The position numbers and the translations under genes were made by a program. A stretch of 13,891 nt of DNA, from positions 1-13,891 of the forward strand of contig JAQVEY010000018.1 in the NCBI GenBank assembly GCA_028697515.1, written 5' to 3'. Below are positions 1 through 6,343 of the stretch, in pieces. The notes under the pieces were generated by a model. The model ran no database searches and was not told the origin of the DNA. It was given only the letters and a program-made list of their open reading frames with translations. Numbering within the stretch: the first letter of the stretch is position 1; each line of letters opens with the position of its first letter. The stretch comes from Bacteroidales bacterium (GTDB lineage Bacteria; Bacteroidota; Bacteroidia; Bacteroidales; ML635J-15).

Positions 1-511
1 AATCATAAGTCCAGTACGGAAGGTACATACCAGCCACTTTCTCTGCCTGAGATGCATACTTCTTTAATCCGGGAGGTGCAAACCACAATTTCTTTAACCA
101 CTTTTTAAAAGATTCCAAAGCTTCTTTGCTACTTATTTTGAAAGGTAACAAAGACTTTGGTTTTATTTGCTTACTGGTACTCTCATTTTTAACAATGAGT
201 TTATTTCCGCAGAAAGGACATTCGCTGGAAACGACATTAGGGTCAAGGCTTGTAACAGCACCACAAGCTTCGCATGCTATAGTTGAAATTTCCTGGATAT
301 CATTTCCTTTTTCGGCATCTTTCAAATATTGTTCAAAATCCAACTCATCAATAGATTCCTCTCGAATTTCAATTTCATTTACTGTTCCACAATAAGGACA
401 TGTAAGTGATGTTGTACCAGGCTCAAACACTAACTTTGCAGCACAATTTTTACAAACAATATCACTCTGATTGGTATCCGCTAATTTTGGGTCAAAAACT
501 TGTTCTTCCAT
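1..511 (-). CDS. Zinc-ribbon protein with four CxxC pairs, C-terminus outside the window
   Basis: Reading the minus strand from an ATG at 511 gives 170 residues with no stop before the window edge, so the C-terminal part is missing. The start MEEQVFDPKLADTNQ is acidic and has no signal peptide. Four CxxC pairs are visible: CKNC (about residues 20-23), CPYC (38-41), CEAC (80-83) and CPFC (98-101). They make two four-cysteine zinc ribbons of TFIIB/rubredoxin-like type, joined by an acidic linker (residues 50-75). After the second ribbon comes a basic stretch (about 110-150) rich in Lys, then a segment ending MYLPYWTYD. Bacteroidetes and other bacteria have proteins with this layout, often labelled TFIIB-type zinc ribbon protein or, doubtfully, primosomal-protein-N'-like. 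The function is unknown to me. It is divergent from rpmB, with 282 bp between them. No Shine-Dalgarno sequence precedes the ATG. Confidence 0.85.
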   Translation of the reverse strand, partial: MEEQVFDPKLADTNQSDIVCKNCAAKLVFEPGTTSLTCPYCGTVNEIEIREESIDELDFEQYLKDAEKGNDIQEISTIACEACGAVTSLDPNVVSSECPFCGNKLIVKNESTSKQIKPKSLLPFKISSKEALESFKKWLKKLWFAPPGLKKYASQAEKVAGMYLPYWTYD

Positions 512-734
512 ACGAATATATTTAAGTTTGCTAACTAATAATAACTCTGTAAAAATAAAAATTTAATTTAAGTAATTTATTACGGCATAGAAAATTTTAG
601 CATTTTTTACTTGAGGAGATTATAATCTTAGTAATGTTATCAACAAATTTTTGCTATTTTTTTATAATTATCAATGCTTTTAACACTGTTAATAAACTAA
701 AATACAAATTTTATTAAAAAATATCTAAAAAAGT

Positions 735-765
735 TTTGCTATTAAAATAAAAATAACGATTTTTG
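735..765 (+). promoter_or_regulatory. Candidate promoter for the rpmB-rpmG-DUF4295 operon
   Basis: TTTG at 735-738 and GATTTTTG at 758-765 are 19 bases apart. This resembles the Bacteroidetes sigma-factor consensus TTTG-N19-TAnnTTTG, with one mismatch in the second box (GA instead of TA). Transcription would start near 772, about 20 bases before rpmB. The rest of the 512-793 gap is AT-rich, and I see no RNA gene or small ORF of note in it. Confidence 0.5.
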
Positions 766-793
766 CAGTCCTTAAAAATAAAGATGAATTATT

Positions 794-1030
794 ATGGCAA
801 GAGCTTGTCAAATTACGGGAAAAACTGCAATGGTGGGCAACAATGTTTCACACTCGAAACGCAGAACAAAAAGAACTTTTGACGTTAACCTAACTAATAA
901 ACGTTTTTTTGATGAAGAAACAAAAAAATGGATAACACTAAAAGTTTCTACTTCTGGGATAAAAACTATCTCAAAGAAGGGATTAAATGCAGCTTTAAAA
1001 GAAGCAAAAGAAAAAGGATATATTAAATAA
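794..1030 (+). CDS. rpmB: 50S ribosomal protein bL28
   Basis: The product is 78 residues, the same length as Escherichia coli bL28, and is strongly basic. The N-terminus [21 protein letters not shown] followed by the [12 protein letters not shown] segment is the diagnostic bL28 signature: it starts directly after the initiator Met and includes the GN(N)VSHS loop that contacts 23S rRNA. The C-terminal part ([21 protein letters not shown]) also matches the family. It is a structural component of the large ribosomal subunit. The ATG at 794 has only weak purine-rich sequence upstream, as expected in Bacteroidetes. It is first in a tight cluster with rpmG 19 bases downstream. Confidence 0.97.
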   Translation: MARACQITGKTAMVGNNVSHSKRRTKRTFDVNLTNKRFFDEETKKWITLKVSTSGIKTISKKGLNAALKEAKEKGYIK

Positions 1031-1036
1031 ATAGTC

Positions 1037-1042
1037 GGGAGG
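1037..1042 (+). promoter_or_regulatory. Strong Shine-Dalgarno sequence of rpmG
   Basis: GGGAGG lies 7 bases before the rpmG ATG at 1050. The GGAGG part pairs fully with the CCUCC anti-Shine-Dalgarno core of 16S rRNA, at the usual spacing. None of the other eight genes in the window has such a site, and Bacteroidetes genes generally lack one. Confidence 0.75.
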
Positions 1043-1049
1043 AAAACAA

Positions 1050-1238
1050 ATGGCAAAGAAAGCTAAAGGAAATCGTATTCAGGTTATACTGGAATGTACC
1101 GAACACAAAGAATCAGGCTTACCTGGAACATCCAGATATATAACTGTTAAGAACAGAAAAAACACACCTGACAGAATGGAATTAAAAAAATACAATCCAA
1201 TTCTCAAGAAAGTAACTGTACATAAAGAAATCAAATAA
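1050..1238 (+). CDS. rpmG: 50S ribosomal protein bL33
   Basis: The product is 62 residues and basic, with the bL33 pattern [20 protein letters not shown], then [23 protein letters not shown] and a C-terminal HKEIK. Only one cysteine (LEC) is present, so the two CxxC zinc pairs of the zinc-binding paralogue are absent. This is the zinc-independent (C-minus) form, also found in E. coli. It is slightly longer than the E. coli protein (about 55 residues). It forms part of the large subunit near the E site. It sits 19 bases after rpmB and 11 bases before the DUF4295 gene, clearly in one operon. A strong Shine-Dalgarno sequence fixes the start. Confidence 0.97.
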   Translation: MAKKAKGNRIQVILECTEHKESGLPGTSRYITVKNRKNTPDRMELKKYNPILKKVTVHKEIK

Positions 1239-1249
1239 ATCATTAAATT

Positions 1250-1405
1250 ATGGCAAAGAAAGTAGTTGCAACTCTGAAGAAATCCGGAGGACAAAATGTA
1301 GCAAAAGTTATTAAGATGGTAAAGAACCCTGAAACAGGTGCATACCAATTTAAAGAAGCAATTATTGATAAAGATTTTGCAAAAGATTTTTTTAGCAATA
1401 AATAA
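1250..1405 (+). CDS. DUF4295 small basic protein, probable Bacteroidetes-specific ribosomal protein
   Basis: An ATG at 1250 opens a 51-residue ORF starting MAKKVVATLKKSGGQNVAKV, continuing IKMVKNPETGAYQFKEAIID and ending KDFAKDFFSNK. It is basic and has no membrane segment. The length, the MAKK start and the position directly after rpmG match the DUF4295 family, which is confined to Bacteroidetes and nearly always encoded beside rpmG. Cryo-EM of the Flavobacterium johnsoniae ribosome revealed a lineage-specific protein named bL38; from memory I believe it belongs to this family, but I cannot confirm that here. It is the last gene before a hairpin terminator. The start follows rpmG by 11 bases without a Shine-Dalgarno sequence. 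Confidence 0.88.
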   Translation: MAKKVVATLKKSGGQNVAKVIKMVKNPETGAYQFKEAIIDKDFAKDFFSNK

Positions 1406-1425
1406 GTTTTAACAACATATAACTT

Positions 1426-1455
1426 AGCACCTTTCCAATTGGTCAGGTGCTTTTT
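1426..1455 (+). terminator. Intrinsic terminator of the rpmB operon
   Basis: AGCACCT (1426-1432) pairs with AGGTGCT (1445-1451) as a 7-bp stem. The 12-base loop itself contains the palindrome CCAATTGG (1435-1442), and a T run follows at 1451-1455. It lies 20 bases after the DUF4295 stop codon and just before the ftsY promoter. Confidence 0.8.
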
Positions 1456-1456
1456 A

Positions 1457-1486
1457 TTTGTAATAAAGCATAAATTAGTATATTTG
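1457..1486 (+). promoter_or_regulatory. ftsY promoter
   Basis: TTTG at 1457-1460, 18 bases, then TATATTTG at 1479-1486. The second box is a perfect match to the Bacteroidetes TAnnTTTG element. The start site would fall near 1492, about 10 bases before the ftsY ATG at 1502, so the leader would be very short. The -33 box directly follows the T run of the preceding terminator. Confidence 0.75.
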
Positions 1487-1501
1487 CAAAAAATTCAGAT
1501 T

Positions 1502-2455
1502 ATGGCTTTCTTCGGTCTTTTCGGAAAAGAAAAAAAAGAAAAACTTGATCAAGGTCTTGAAAAAACCCGGACAACAGTTTTTGACAAGCTGAATCGAGTA
1601 ATTTTCAGTAAATCTAAAGTTGATTCGGAAGTACTTGACGAACTTGAAGAAGTGCTTCTGACATCTGATGTTGGAGTTGAAACCACTATGCGGATAATAG
1701 AGCGCATAGAAAAAAGAGTTAAAGACGAAAAATATGTTGGCACAGAAGAACTAAACGAACTTCTTCGCGACACAATAGCATCCTTACTTGAAGAGAACAA
1801 TGCTGATTCATTGCATGATGAATCTATTTTTGAGAAAAGCAAACCCTATGTAATAATGGTTGTTGGCGTTAATGGTGTTGGAAAAACCACAACCATCGGC
1901 AAACTTGCCAACAAATTTAAGCAAGCTGGAAAAACTGTTTATATTGGAGCGGCGGATACATTCCGTGCAGCAGCTATAGATCAACTTCAAATCTGGGCTG
2001 ACCGTGTAGGAGTTCCGATGATACGACAAAATATGGGTTCCGACCCTGCATCAGTAGCTTATGACACAGTAAATTCAGCCAAAACTGCCGGTGCAGATGT
2101 AGTTATTATTGACACAGCAGGACGCTTGCACAATAAAATAAATTTAATGAATGAACTCTCAAAAATAAAGAGAGTCATGCAAAAAGTTATTCCCGATGCT
2201 CCGCATGAAGTATTGCTCATTCTTGACGGTTCAACAGGACAAAATGCTTATGAACAAGCTAAACAATTTACCCTTGCTACAGAAGTTACGGCCTTGGCTG
2301 TAACGAAACTTGACGGAACTGCTAAAGGTGGTGTAGTTATAGGCGTATCCGATCAATTTAAAATTCCTGTTAAATATATTGGTATTGGAGAAGGAATCGA
2401 AGACCTGCAAGTATTTAATAAAAGAGAATTTGTAGATTCGCTGTTTAAAAAGTAA
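1502..2455 (+). CDS. ftsY: Signal recognition particle receptor FtsY
   Basis: This 317-residue SRP GTPase docks ribosome-SRP complexes at the inner membrane for co-translational membrane protein insertion. The N domain is helical (about residues 15-100) with an amphipathic, Lys-rich N-terminus (MAFFGLFGKEKKEK) suited to membrane contact. The long acidic A domain of E. coli FtsY is absent, as in many other phyla. The G domain shows all motifs: P-loop GVNGVGKTT (122-130), insertion-box DTFRAAA (152-158), DTAGR (204-208), TKLDGTAKGG (268-277) and GIGEGIEDL (294-302). An in-frame TTG at 1439 would add 21 residues, but it lies inside the terminator hairpin and upstream of the promoter. The ATG at 1502 also gives the usual MxxFGxF start, so I prefer it. 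Confidence 0.97.
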   Translation: MAFFGLFGKEKKEKLDQGLEKTRTTVFDKLNRVIFSKSKVDSEVLDELEEVLLTSDVGVETTMRIIERIEKRVKDEKYVGTEELNELLRDTIASLLEENNADSLHDESIFEKSKPYVIMVVGVNGVGKTTTIGKLANKFKQAGKTVYIGAADTFRAAAIDQLQIWADRVGVPMIRQNMGSDPASVAYDTVNSAKTAGADVVIIDTAGRLHNKINLMNELSKIKRVMQKVIPDAPHEVLLILDGSTGQNAYEQAKQFTLATEVTALAVTKLDGTAKGGVVIGVSDQFKIPVKYIGIGEGIEDLQVFNKREFVDSLFKK

Positions 2456-2472
2456 GATATATTTGCCAATAA

Positions 2473-2843
2473 GCCACAAAGACACTAAGAATATTTAACG
2501 CAGAGAGACACGGAGAAAAAGAACCACAAAGGCACAGAGGACACAAAGAATATTTTACGCAGAGAGACGCGGAGAACCGCAGAGGGACGCGGAGAAGACA
2601 CTAATTACACTAATTTACACTAATTTGGACTAATCAGCAGAAGCCAAGTACTTTAGGCACTCTAGACACTATTAACCACAAGGACACAGAGGACACAAAG
2701 AAAATTTTACGCAGAGAGACGCGGAGAACCGCAGAGGGACGCGGAGAAGACACTAATTACACTAATTACACTAATTTGGACTAATCAGCAGAACCCAAGT
2801 ACTTTAGGCACTATCAACCACAAAGACACAGAGGACACAAAGG
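2473..2843 (+). repeat. Purine-rich intergenic tandem repeat, two near-complete units of about 150 bp plus partial ends
   Basis: The 423-base gap between ftsY and pyk holds no credible gene but a modular direct repeat. Unit A is 2522-2673 (152 bp) and unit B is 2674-2815 (142 bp). A truncated copy precedes them (2473-2521) and the first 28 bases of a third copy follow (2816-2843). Each unit reads in order: AACCACAAAGGCACAGAGGA-type, an ACGCAGAGAGACGCGGAGAA-type block followed by a similar CGCAGAGGGACGCGGAGAA block, several ACTAATTACACTAAT-type triplings, then GGACTAATCAGCAG and CAAGTACTTTAGGCAC. A and B differ by a 9-base indel near the end, one T in the ACTAAT part and a few substitutions. 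The GC-rich CGCGGAG blocks stand out against the AT-rich background. It is not a CRISPR array: the units abut without unique spacers. Confidence 0.9.
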
Positions 2844-2878
2844 TTCAAAAAAAATTGAATTTTGTAATACTCTATCCA

Positions 2879-4303
2879 CTACACTCTACTCAATTTAATC
2901 ATATTTGTTCGATCTTTGGCAGCTATTGGCGTACTTGCAATATGAATTACCAAATCGCCTTTTTTAACCAGCCCTTTATCTAACAGATATTTAACGGAAT
3001 ATTCAATGGCTTTATCAATGGAATCAAAAATGGGAAAATAAAAAGTTGATACTCCCCATAGTAATGGCAAACGTCTTAGCAAGTGTTTGTTTGCAGTAAA
3101 TGTATAAATCTCTGCTTTTGGTCTGTGGCTAGACAATCTAATAGCAGTATTTCCGGAAAAAGTAAATGGAATAATTGCTTTTGCATTTGTTTGTTGTGCC
3201 ATTAAGCAAGCAGTATAGCAGATAGAATCAGGTAAATATGAAACACTCTCAGTGTCGGGCTGATGATTTTTGTAATAAATATCTCTGCTATTTTCGGTGT
3301 AATCAATAATGCTTTGCATAGCTTTAATTGTTTCAACAGGAAATTGCCCTACCGAAGTTTCACCGCTCAACATTAAAGCATCAGCTCCATCAAGAACAGC
3401 ATTTGCCACATCGGTTGCTTCTGCTCTGGTTGGTCGAAAATTGCTTATCATGCTTTCCATCATTTGAGTAGCAATAATTACAGGCTTTGAAGCCAAAATA
3501 CATTTCTCAACTATCATTTTTTGTATTACAGGAACTCTGTCAAAATTAACTTCAACACCTAAATCTCCACGTGCAACCATTATTCCGTCCGCTAAAGCTA
3601 TTATCTCGTCAATGTTATTTATAGCTTCCGGCTTTTCAATTTTTGCTATAATATTAATCTTTTTGCGAAATGTCGAAATATATTCTCTTAAATCCTCAAT
3701 GTCAGATGGGTTTCGAACAAAGGAAAGAGCAATCCAATCAACATCATTATTAAGTGCAAACAGCAAATCTTCCTTGTCTTTTTCAGTCAAACATGGTAAA
3801 CTGGTTTTTGTATCAGGCAAATTTACGCCCTTCTTCGAATATAATGGACCTCCGTAAATTACCCGAGCACTAACGACAGATTTGTTATCAGATTTTAAGA
3901 CTTCAAGCTTGATTTTGCCATCATCAATTAAAACTATATCTCCCGATTTTACATCTTTCGCAAATTCATTGTAAGTCATATAAAATGTATCAGTATTTGC
4001 CAGCTTTTTATCCGTACAAAAACTTATTAGATCACCTTCTTTTAACAATTTTGGTTCATCTTCAACAACTCCAATTCTTAATTTTGGACCTTGCAAATCA
4101 ACCAATATTGCAACATTAACCTTTAATTCTGCTTCAAGTTCACGAATTGTTTTTATTATTCCAGCTTTCTCTTCGTGAGCACCATGCGAGAAATTCAGTC
4201 TGAACACATCCAAACCGGCACTAATCATTTCTCTCAGAACTTCTTTATTATTAGTTGCTGGACCAAGTGTTGCAACAATTTTTGTTTTTGAACCTTTATT
4301 CAT
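2879..4303 (-). CDS. pyk: Pyruvate kinase
   Basis: This 474-residue enzyme transfers phosphate from phosphoenolpyruvate to ADP, the last step of glycolysis; E. coli PykF is 470 residues. Motifs run in order: KTKIVATLGPAT (6-17), RLNFSHG (35-41), DLQGPKLR (69-76), the small B domain (about 77-175), AKIEKPEAINNIDEI (220-234) with the catalytic Lys221 and metal ligand Glu223, MVARGDLGVE (242-251) with metal ligand Asp247, and TQMMESMISNFRPTRAE (279-295). A C-terminal regulatory-type domain follows (about 350-474). Residue 74 in GPKLR is Lys. The rabbit enzyme has Glu117 there, and a Lys at this site marks the K+-independent class. No extra C-terminal PEP-utiliser domain is present. It is transcribed toward ftsY across the repeat gap, so it is its own unit. 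Confidence 0.97.
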   Translation of the reverse strand: MNKGSKTKIVATLGPATNNKEVLREMISAGLDVFRLNFSHGAHEEKAGIIKTIRELEAELKVNVAILVDLQGPKLRIGVVEDEPKLLKEGDLISFCTDKKLANTDTFYMTYNEFAKDVKSGDIVLIDDGKIKLEVLKSDNKSVVSARVIYGGPLYSKKGVNLPDTKTSLPCLTEKDKEDLLFALNNDVDWIALSFVRNPSDIEDLREYISTFRKKINIIAKIEKPEAINNIDEIIALADGIMVARGDLGVEVNFDRVPVIQKMIVEKCILASKPVIIATQMMESMISNFRPTRAEATDVANAVLDGADALMLSGETSVGQFPVETIKAMQSIIDYTENSRDIYYKNHQPDTESVSYLPDSICYTACLMAQQTNAKAIIPFTFSGNTAIRLSSHRPKAEIYTFTANKHLLRRLPLLWGVSTFYFPIFDSIDKAIEYSVKYLLDKGLVKKGDLVIHIASTPIAAKDRTNMIKLSRV

Positions 4304-4322
4304 AGTTGTTAGTTTTGTAATA

Positions 4323-4330
4323 CAAACTTA
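4323..4330 (-). promoter_or_regulatory. Candidate -7 element of the pyk promoter
   Basis: On the minus strand 4330-4323 reads TAAGTTTG, a perfect TAnnTTTG. It would start transcription near 4317, about 14 bases before the pyk ATG at 4303. I see no good TTTG at the expected -33 distance, so the call rests on one box and its placement. Confidence 0.4.
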
Positions 4331-4474
4331 CTAATTTTCTGAAAAGAATTATGATAAGATTTTAATTATTTTTAGAACCCAAGCTTATAACAGATTTCTC
4401 AGCTTTCCTACATCAATTAACTTGCTTATTTGGTATTCGCAGTTATTTTTAGAATCATTTGCTCAGATATAAAG

Positions 4475-4482
4475 TATATTTG
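4475..4482 (+). promoter_or_regulatory. Candidate -7 element upstream of the C10 protease gene
   Basis: TATATTTG is a perfect TAnnTTTG box about 113 bases before the protease ATG at 4595, which predicts a leader of about 105 bases. The nearest TTTG (4458-4461) is only 13 bases upstream, shorter than the usual spacing, so this is a weak call. The rest of the 4304-4594 gap is AT-rich, and I see no other feature in it. Confidence 0.35.
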
Positions 4483-4594
4483 ATTTACACAATACAAACA
4501 ATTAGTAATTACTTTGTATAATATTTTATGAATAATTTTACCTTTGCCATTAAAATATAGTCTGTTTCTTATATTTACGAAAATTTATTATAAC

Positions 4595-6310
4595 ATGAAG
4601 TACTTAATATTTATTGTAGTTTTTAGTTTCACTTTCTCCTTTTTATCAGCTCAGCAGGTATCACGTGACTACGCAATTCAAACCGGGATTAACTTTTATA
4701 AGAGTCATGCAATGGCATTTGATTTAAATAAATCTGATATTCAAATTGAGAAAGAGACTGTTATCATTTCCAAATCAGGAAAAGACTGTATTTATGCAAT
4801 TAATTTTAAAGATGAAGGTTACATTTTGGTCAGTGCAGACAATAGAACTTACCCAGTTCTCGCTTACTCATTCGAAGATGAATTCGACCTAGAAAACATT
4901 GCTCCAGCGACAAGACTATGGATTGATAAATATCTTGAGCAATTTGATCTTATTGAGTCAAACTATGTAGAATCTACAGATATGATTAAATCTGCTTGGG
5001 AAACATATTATAATAACGATATTGTTAATACCAAAAGCACCAAAGGAGTATCAGAATTATTAACTACGAGATGGAATCAGAATTATCCATATAATTATTA
5101 TTGTCCGTTTCATCCTCTAGGACCAGGCGACAGGGTCTATGCGGGATGTGTTGCAACAGCAATGGCTCAGATAATGAAATTCTGGAATTATCCCGAAACA
5201 GGAAGAGGAACACATGATTATTTCTGGGGAGACTATTATACTATTGATTTCGGAGCAACAACATACCACTGGGATTCTATGACTAATTCAATAAATACTC
5301 TTAGTAGAAATTCTATTGCCGAACTGATTTTTCATTGTGCTGTATCCGTTGATATGGATTTCGGACCTGATGGTTCTGGCTCATCTATAACAAATTCTTT
5401 CTTTGCTTTAAAACAAAATTTCAGATATCGTGCAGGAGTATATGAATTAGACAAAAGTGATGTTGAAGATAGCGAATGGAAATTCTTCTTGCGTGAAGAT
5501 CTTGATAAAGGACATCCAATTTTATATCGTGGTACAGATGATTATGGTAATGGTCATGCATTTGTTTGCGATGGTTATCAGGACACATCTTATTTTCACT
5601 TTAATTGGGGTTGGGGTGGTGCATCAAACGGTTATTACTATCTAGATGATATAAATCCTCAAATGGACTTTTATTGGGGTCAGGGCGCTCTATTAAATTT
5701 GACGCCGAATTATGCTGGTTATTGCTCAAGTATGGTTTATGACCAACCTGAATGGACCTTTGATGACGGAAGCGGACCAAATTATTATTTTAACGACACT
5801 GATTGTGATTGGCTTATCTCTTTAACTAATCACGAATTCGATTTTCTAAGAATTTATTTCACAAGCTACAATCTTTTAGAGAACGATATTTTGAAAATTT
5901 ATGAAGGCAACAACTCTGACGGAGTTTTAATTGGCGAGTTTACTGCTAGTGTAGCCCCTTCTGAAATAATAAGTTATTCAAATGAGATATACATTAGCTT
6001 TACTTCAGATTCACAAGGCCAGTCAGACGGATGGGAATTGAATTATGAAACAATAGTTTTGGGAGTAAACAGCAATAATCTAAACTCTGATATTAACGTC
6101 TATCCTAACCCTGCTAATGATGAAATCTTTATTTATGGTTTAGACTCTAAATCTAAAATTATTGTTCAAGACATGAGTGGTAGAATAGTATATAATGAAG
6201 AGTTTTTAGTTAACTCCAAAATTGATATTTCTGCTTTTGCTTCTGGTATTTATATTCTAAAAATTGAAAATCAAGAAGAAAATAAAACTTTAAAATTCGT
6301 AAAAGAATAA
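4595..6310 (+). CDS. Secreted C10 (streptopain-type) cysteine protease with CUB-like domain and T9SS sorting domain
   Basis: The product is 571 residues from the ATG at 4595. MKYLIFIVVFSFTFSFLSAQ is a clear signal peptide (1-20); a TTG at 4544 would push it 17 residues inward and is unlikely. Residues about 21-150 fit the C10 propeptide, an inhibitory prodomain with an FKDEGYILVSAD core. The catalytic domain (about 155-372) has the nucleophile Cys185 in AGCVATAMAQIMKFW and the His321 partner in GNGHAFVCDGY, followed by HFNWGWGGASNGYYYL (335-350). Residues about 377-485 look like a CUB domain: an opening Cys, a Cys-Asp-Trp in the middle, DILKIYEGNNSDG, and a closing SDGWELNYE. Residues about 495-571 are a type A T9SS C-terminal domain (NVYPNPANDE, DMSGRIVYN, FASGIYILKI). 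The protein is inferred to be released or anchored at the cell surface. It is convergent with the C69 gene; the stops are 33 bases apart. Confidence 0.93.
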   Translation: MKYLIFIVVFSFTFSFLSAQQVSRDYAIQTGINFYKSHAMAFDLNKSDIQIEKETVIISKSGKDCIYAINFKDEGYILVSADNRTYPVLAYSFEDEFDLENIAPATRLWIDKYLEQFDLIESNYVESTDMIKSAWETYYNNDIVNTKSTKGVSELLTTRWNQNYPYNYYCPFHPLGPGDRVYAGCVATAMAQIMKFWNYPETGRGTHDYFWGDYYTIDFGATTYHWDSMTNSINTLSRNSIAELIFHCAVSVDMDFGPDGSGSSITNSFFALKQNFRYRAGVYELDKSDVEDSEWKFFLREDLDKGHPILYRGTDDYGNGHAFVCDGYQDTSYFHFNWGWGGASNGYYYLDDINPQMDFYWGQGALLNLTPNYAGYCSSMVYDQPEWTFDDGSGPNYYFNDTDCDWLISLTNHEFDFLRIYFTSYNLLENDILKIYEGNNSDGVLIGEFTASVAPSEIISYSNEIYISFTSDSQGQSDGWELNYETIVLGVNSNNLNSDINVYPNPANDEIFIYGLDSKSKIIVQDMSGRIVYNEEFLVNSKIDISAFASGIYILKIENQEENKTLKFVKE

Positions 6311-6343
6311 GGAATAGAGAATTTAAAGTTATTTGACTAATTA

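Noticed and set aside
126..395. 89-codon open frame on the plus strand
   Set aside because: It is antisense to the zinc-ribbon gene, whose minus-strand frame shows four CxxC motifs. The plus frame has no recognisable feature.
512..793. Possible tRNA, small RNA or small gene in the gap before rpmB
   Set aside because: The gap is low-complexity AT-rich sequence with no cloverleaf, no GC-rich stem and no convincing ORF.
1439..1501. TTG start that would extend FtsY by 21 residues
   Set aside because: It lies within the terminator loop and upstream of the ftsY promoter boxes. The added residues do not resemble the family N-terminus.
2473..2843. CRISPR array
   Set aside because: The units abut, are far longer than CRISPR repeats, have no unique spacers, and no cas gene is nearby.
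2844..2859. Hairpin TTCAA/TTGAA as a pyk terminator
   Set aside because: The stem is only 5 AT-rich pairs and no T run follows on the minus strand.
4544..4594. TTG start that would extend the C10 protease by 17 residues
   Set aside because: The ATG at 4595 directly opens a classic signal peptide; the extension would bury it.
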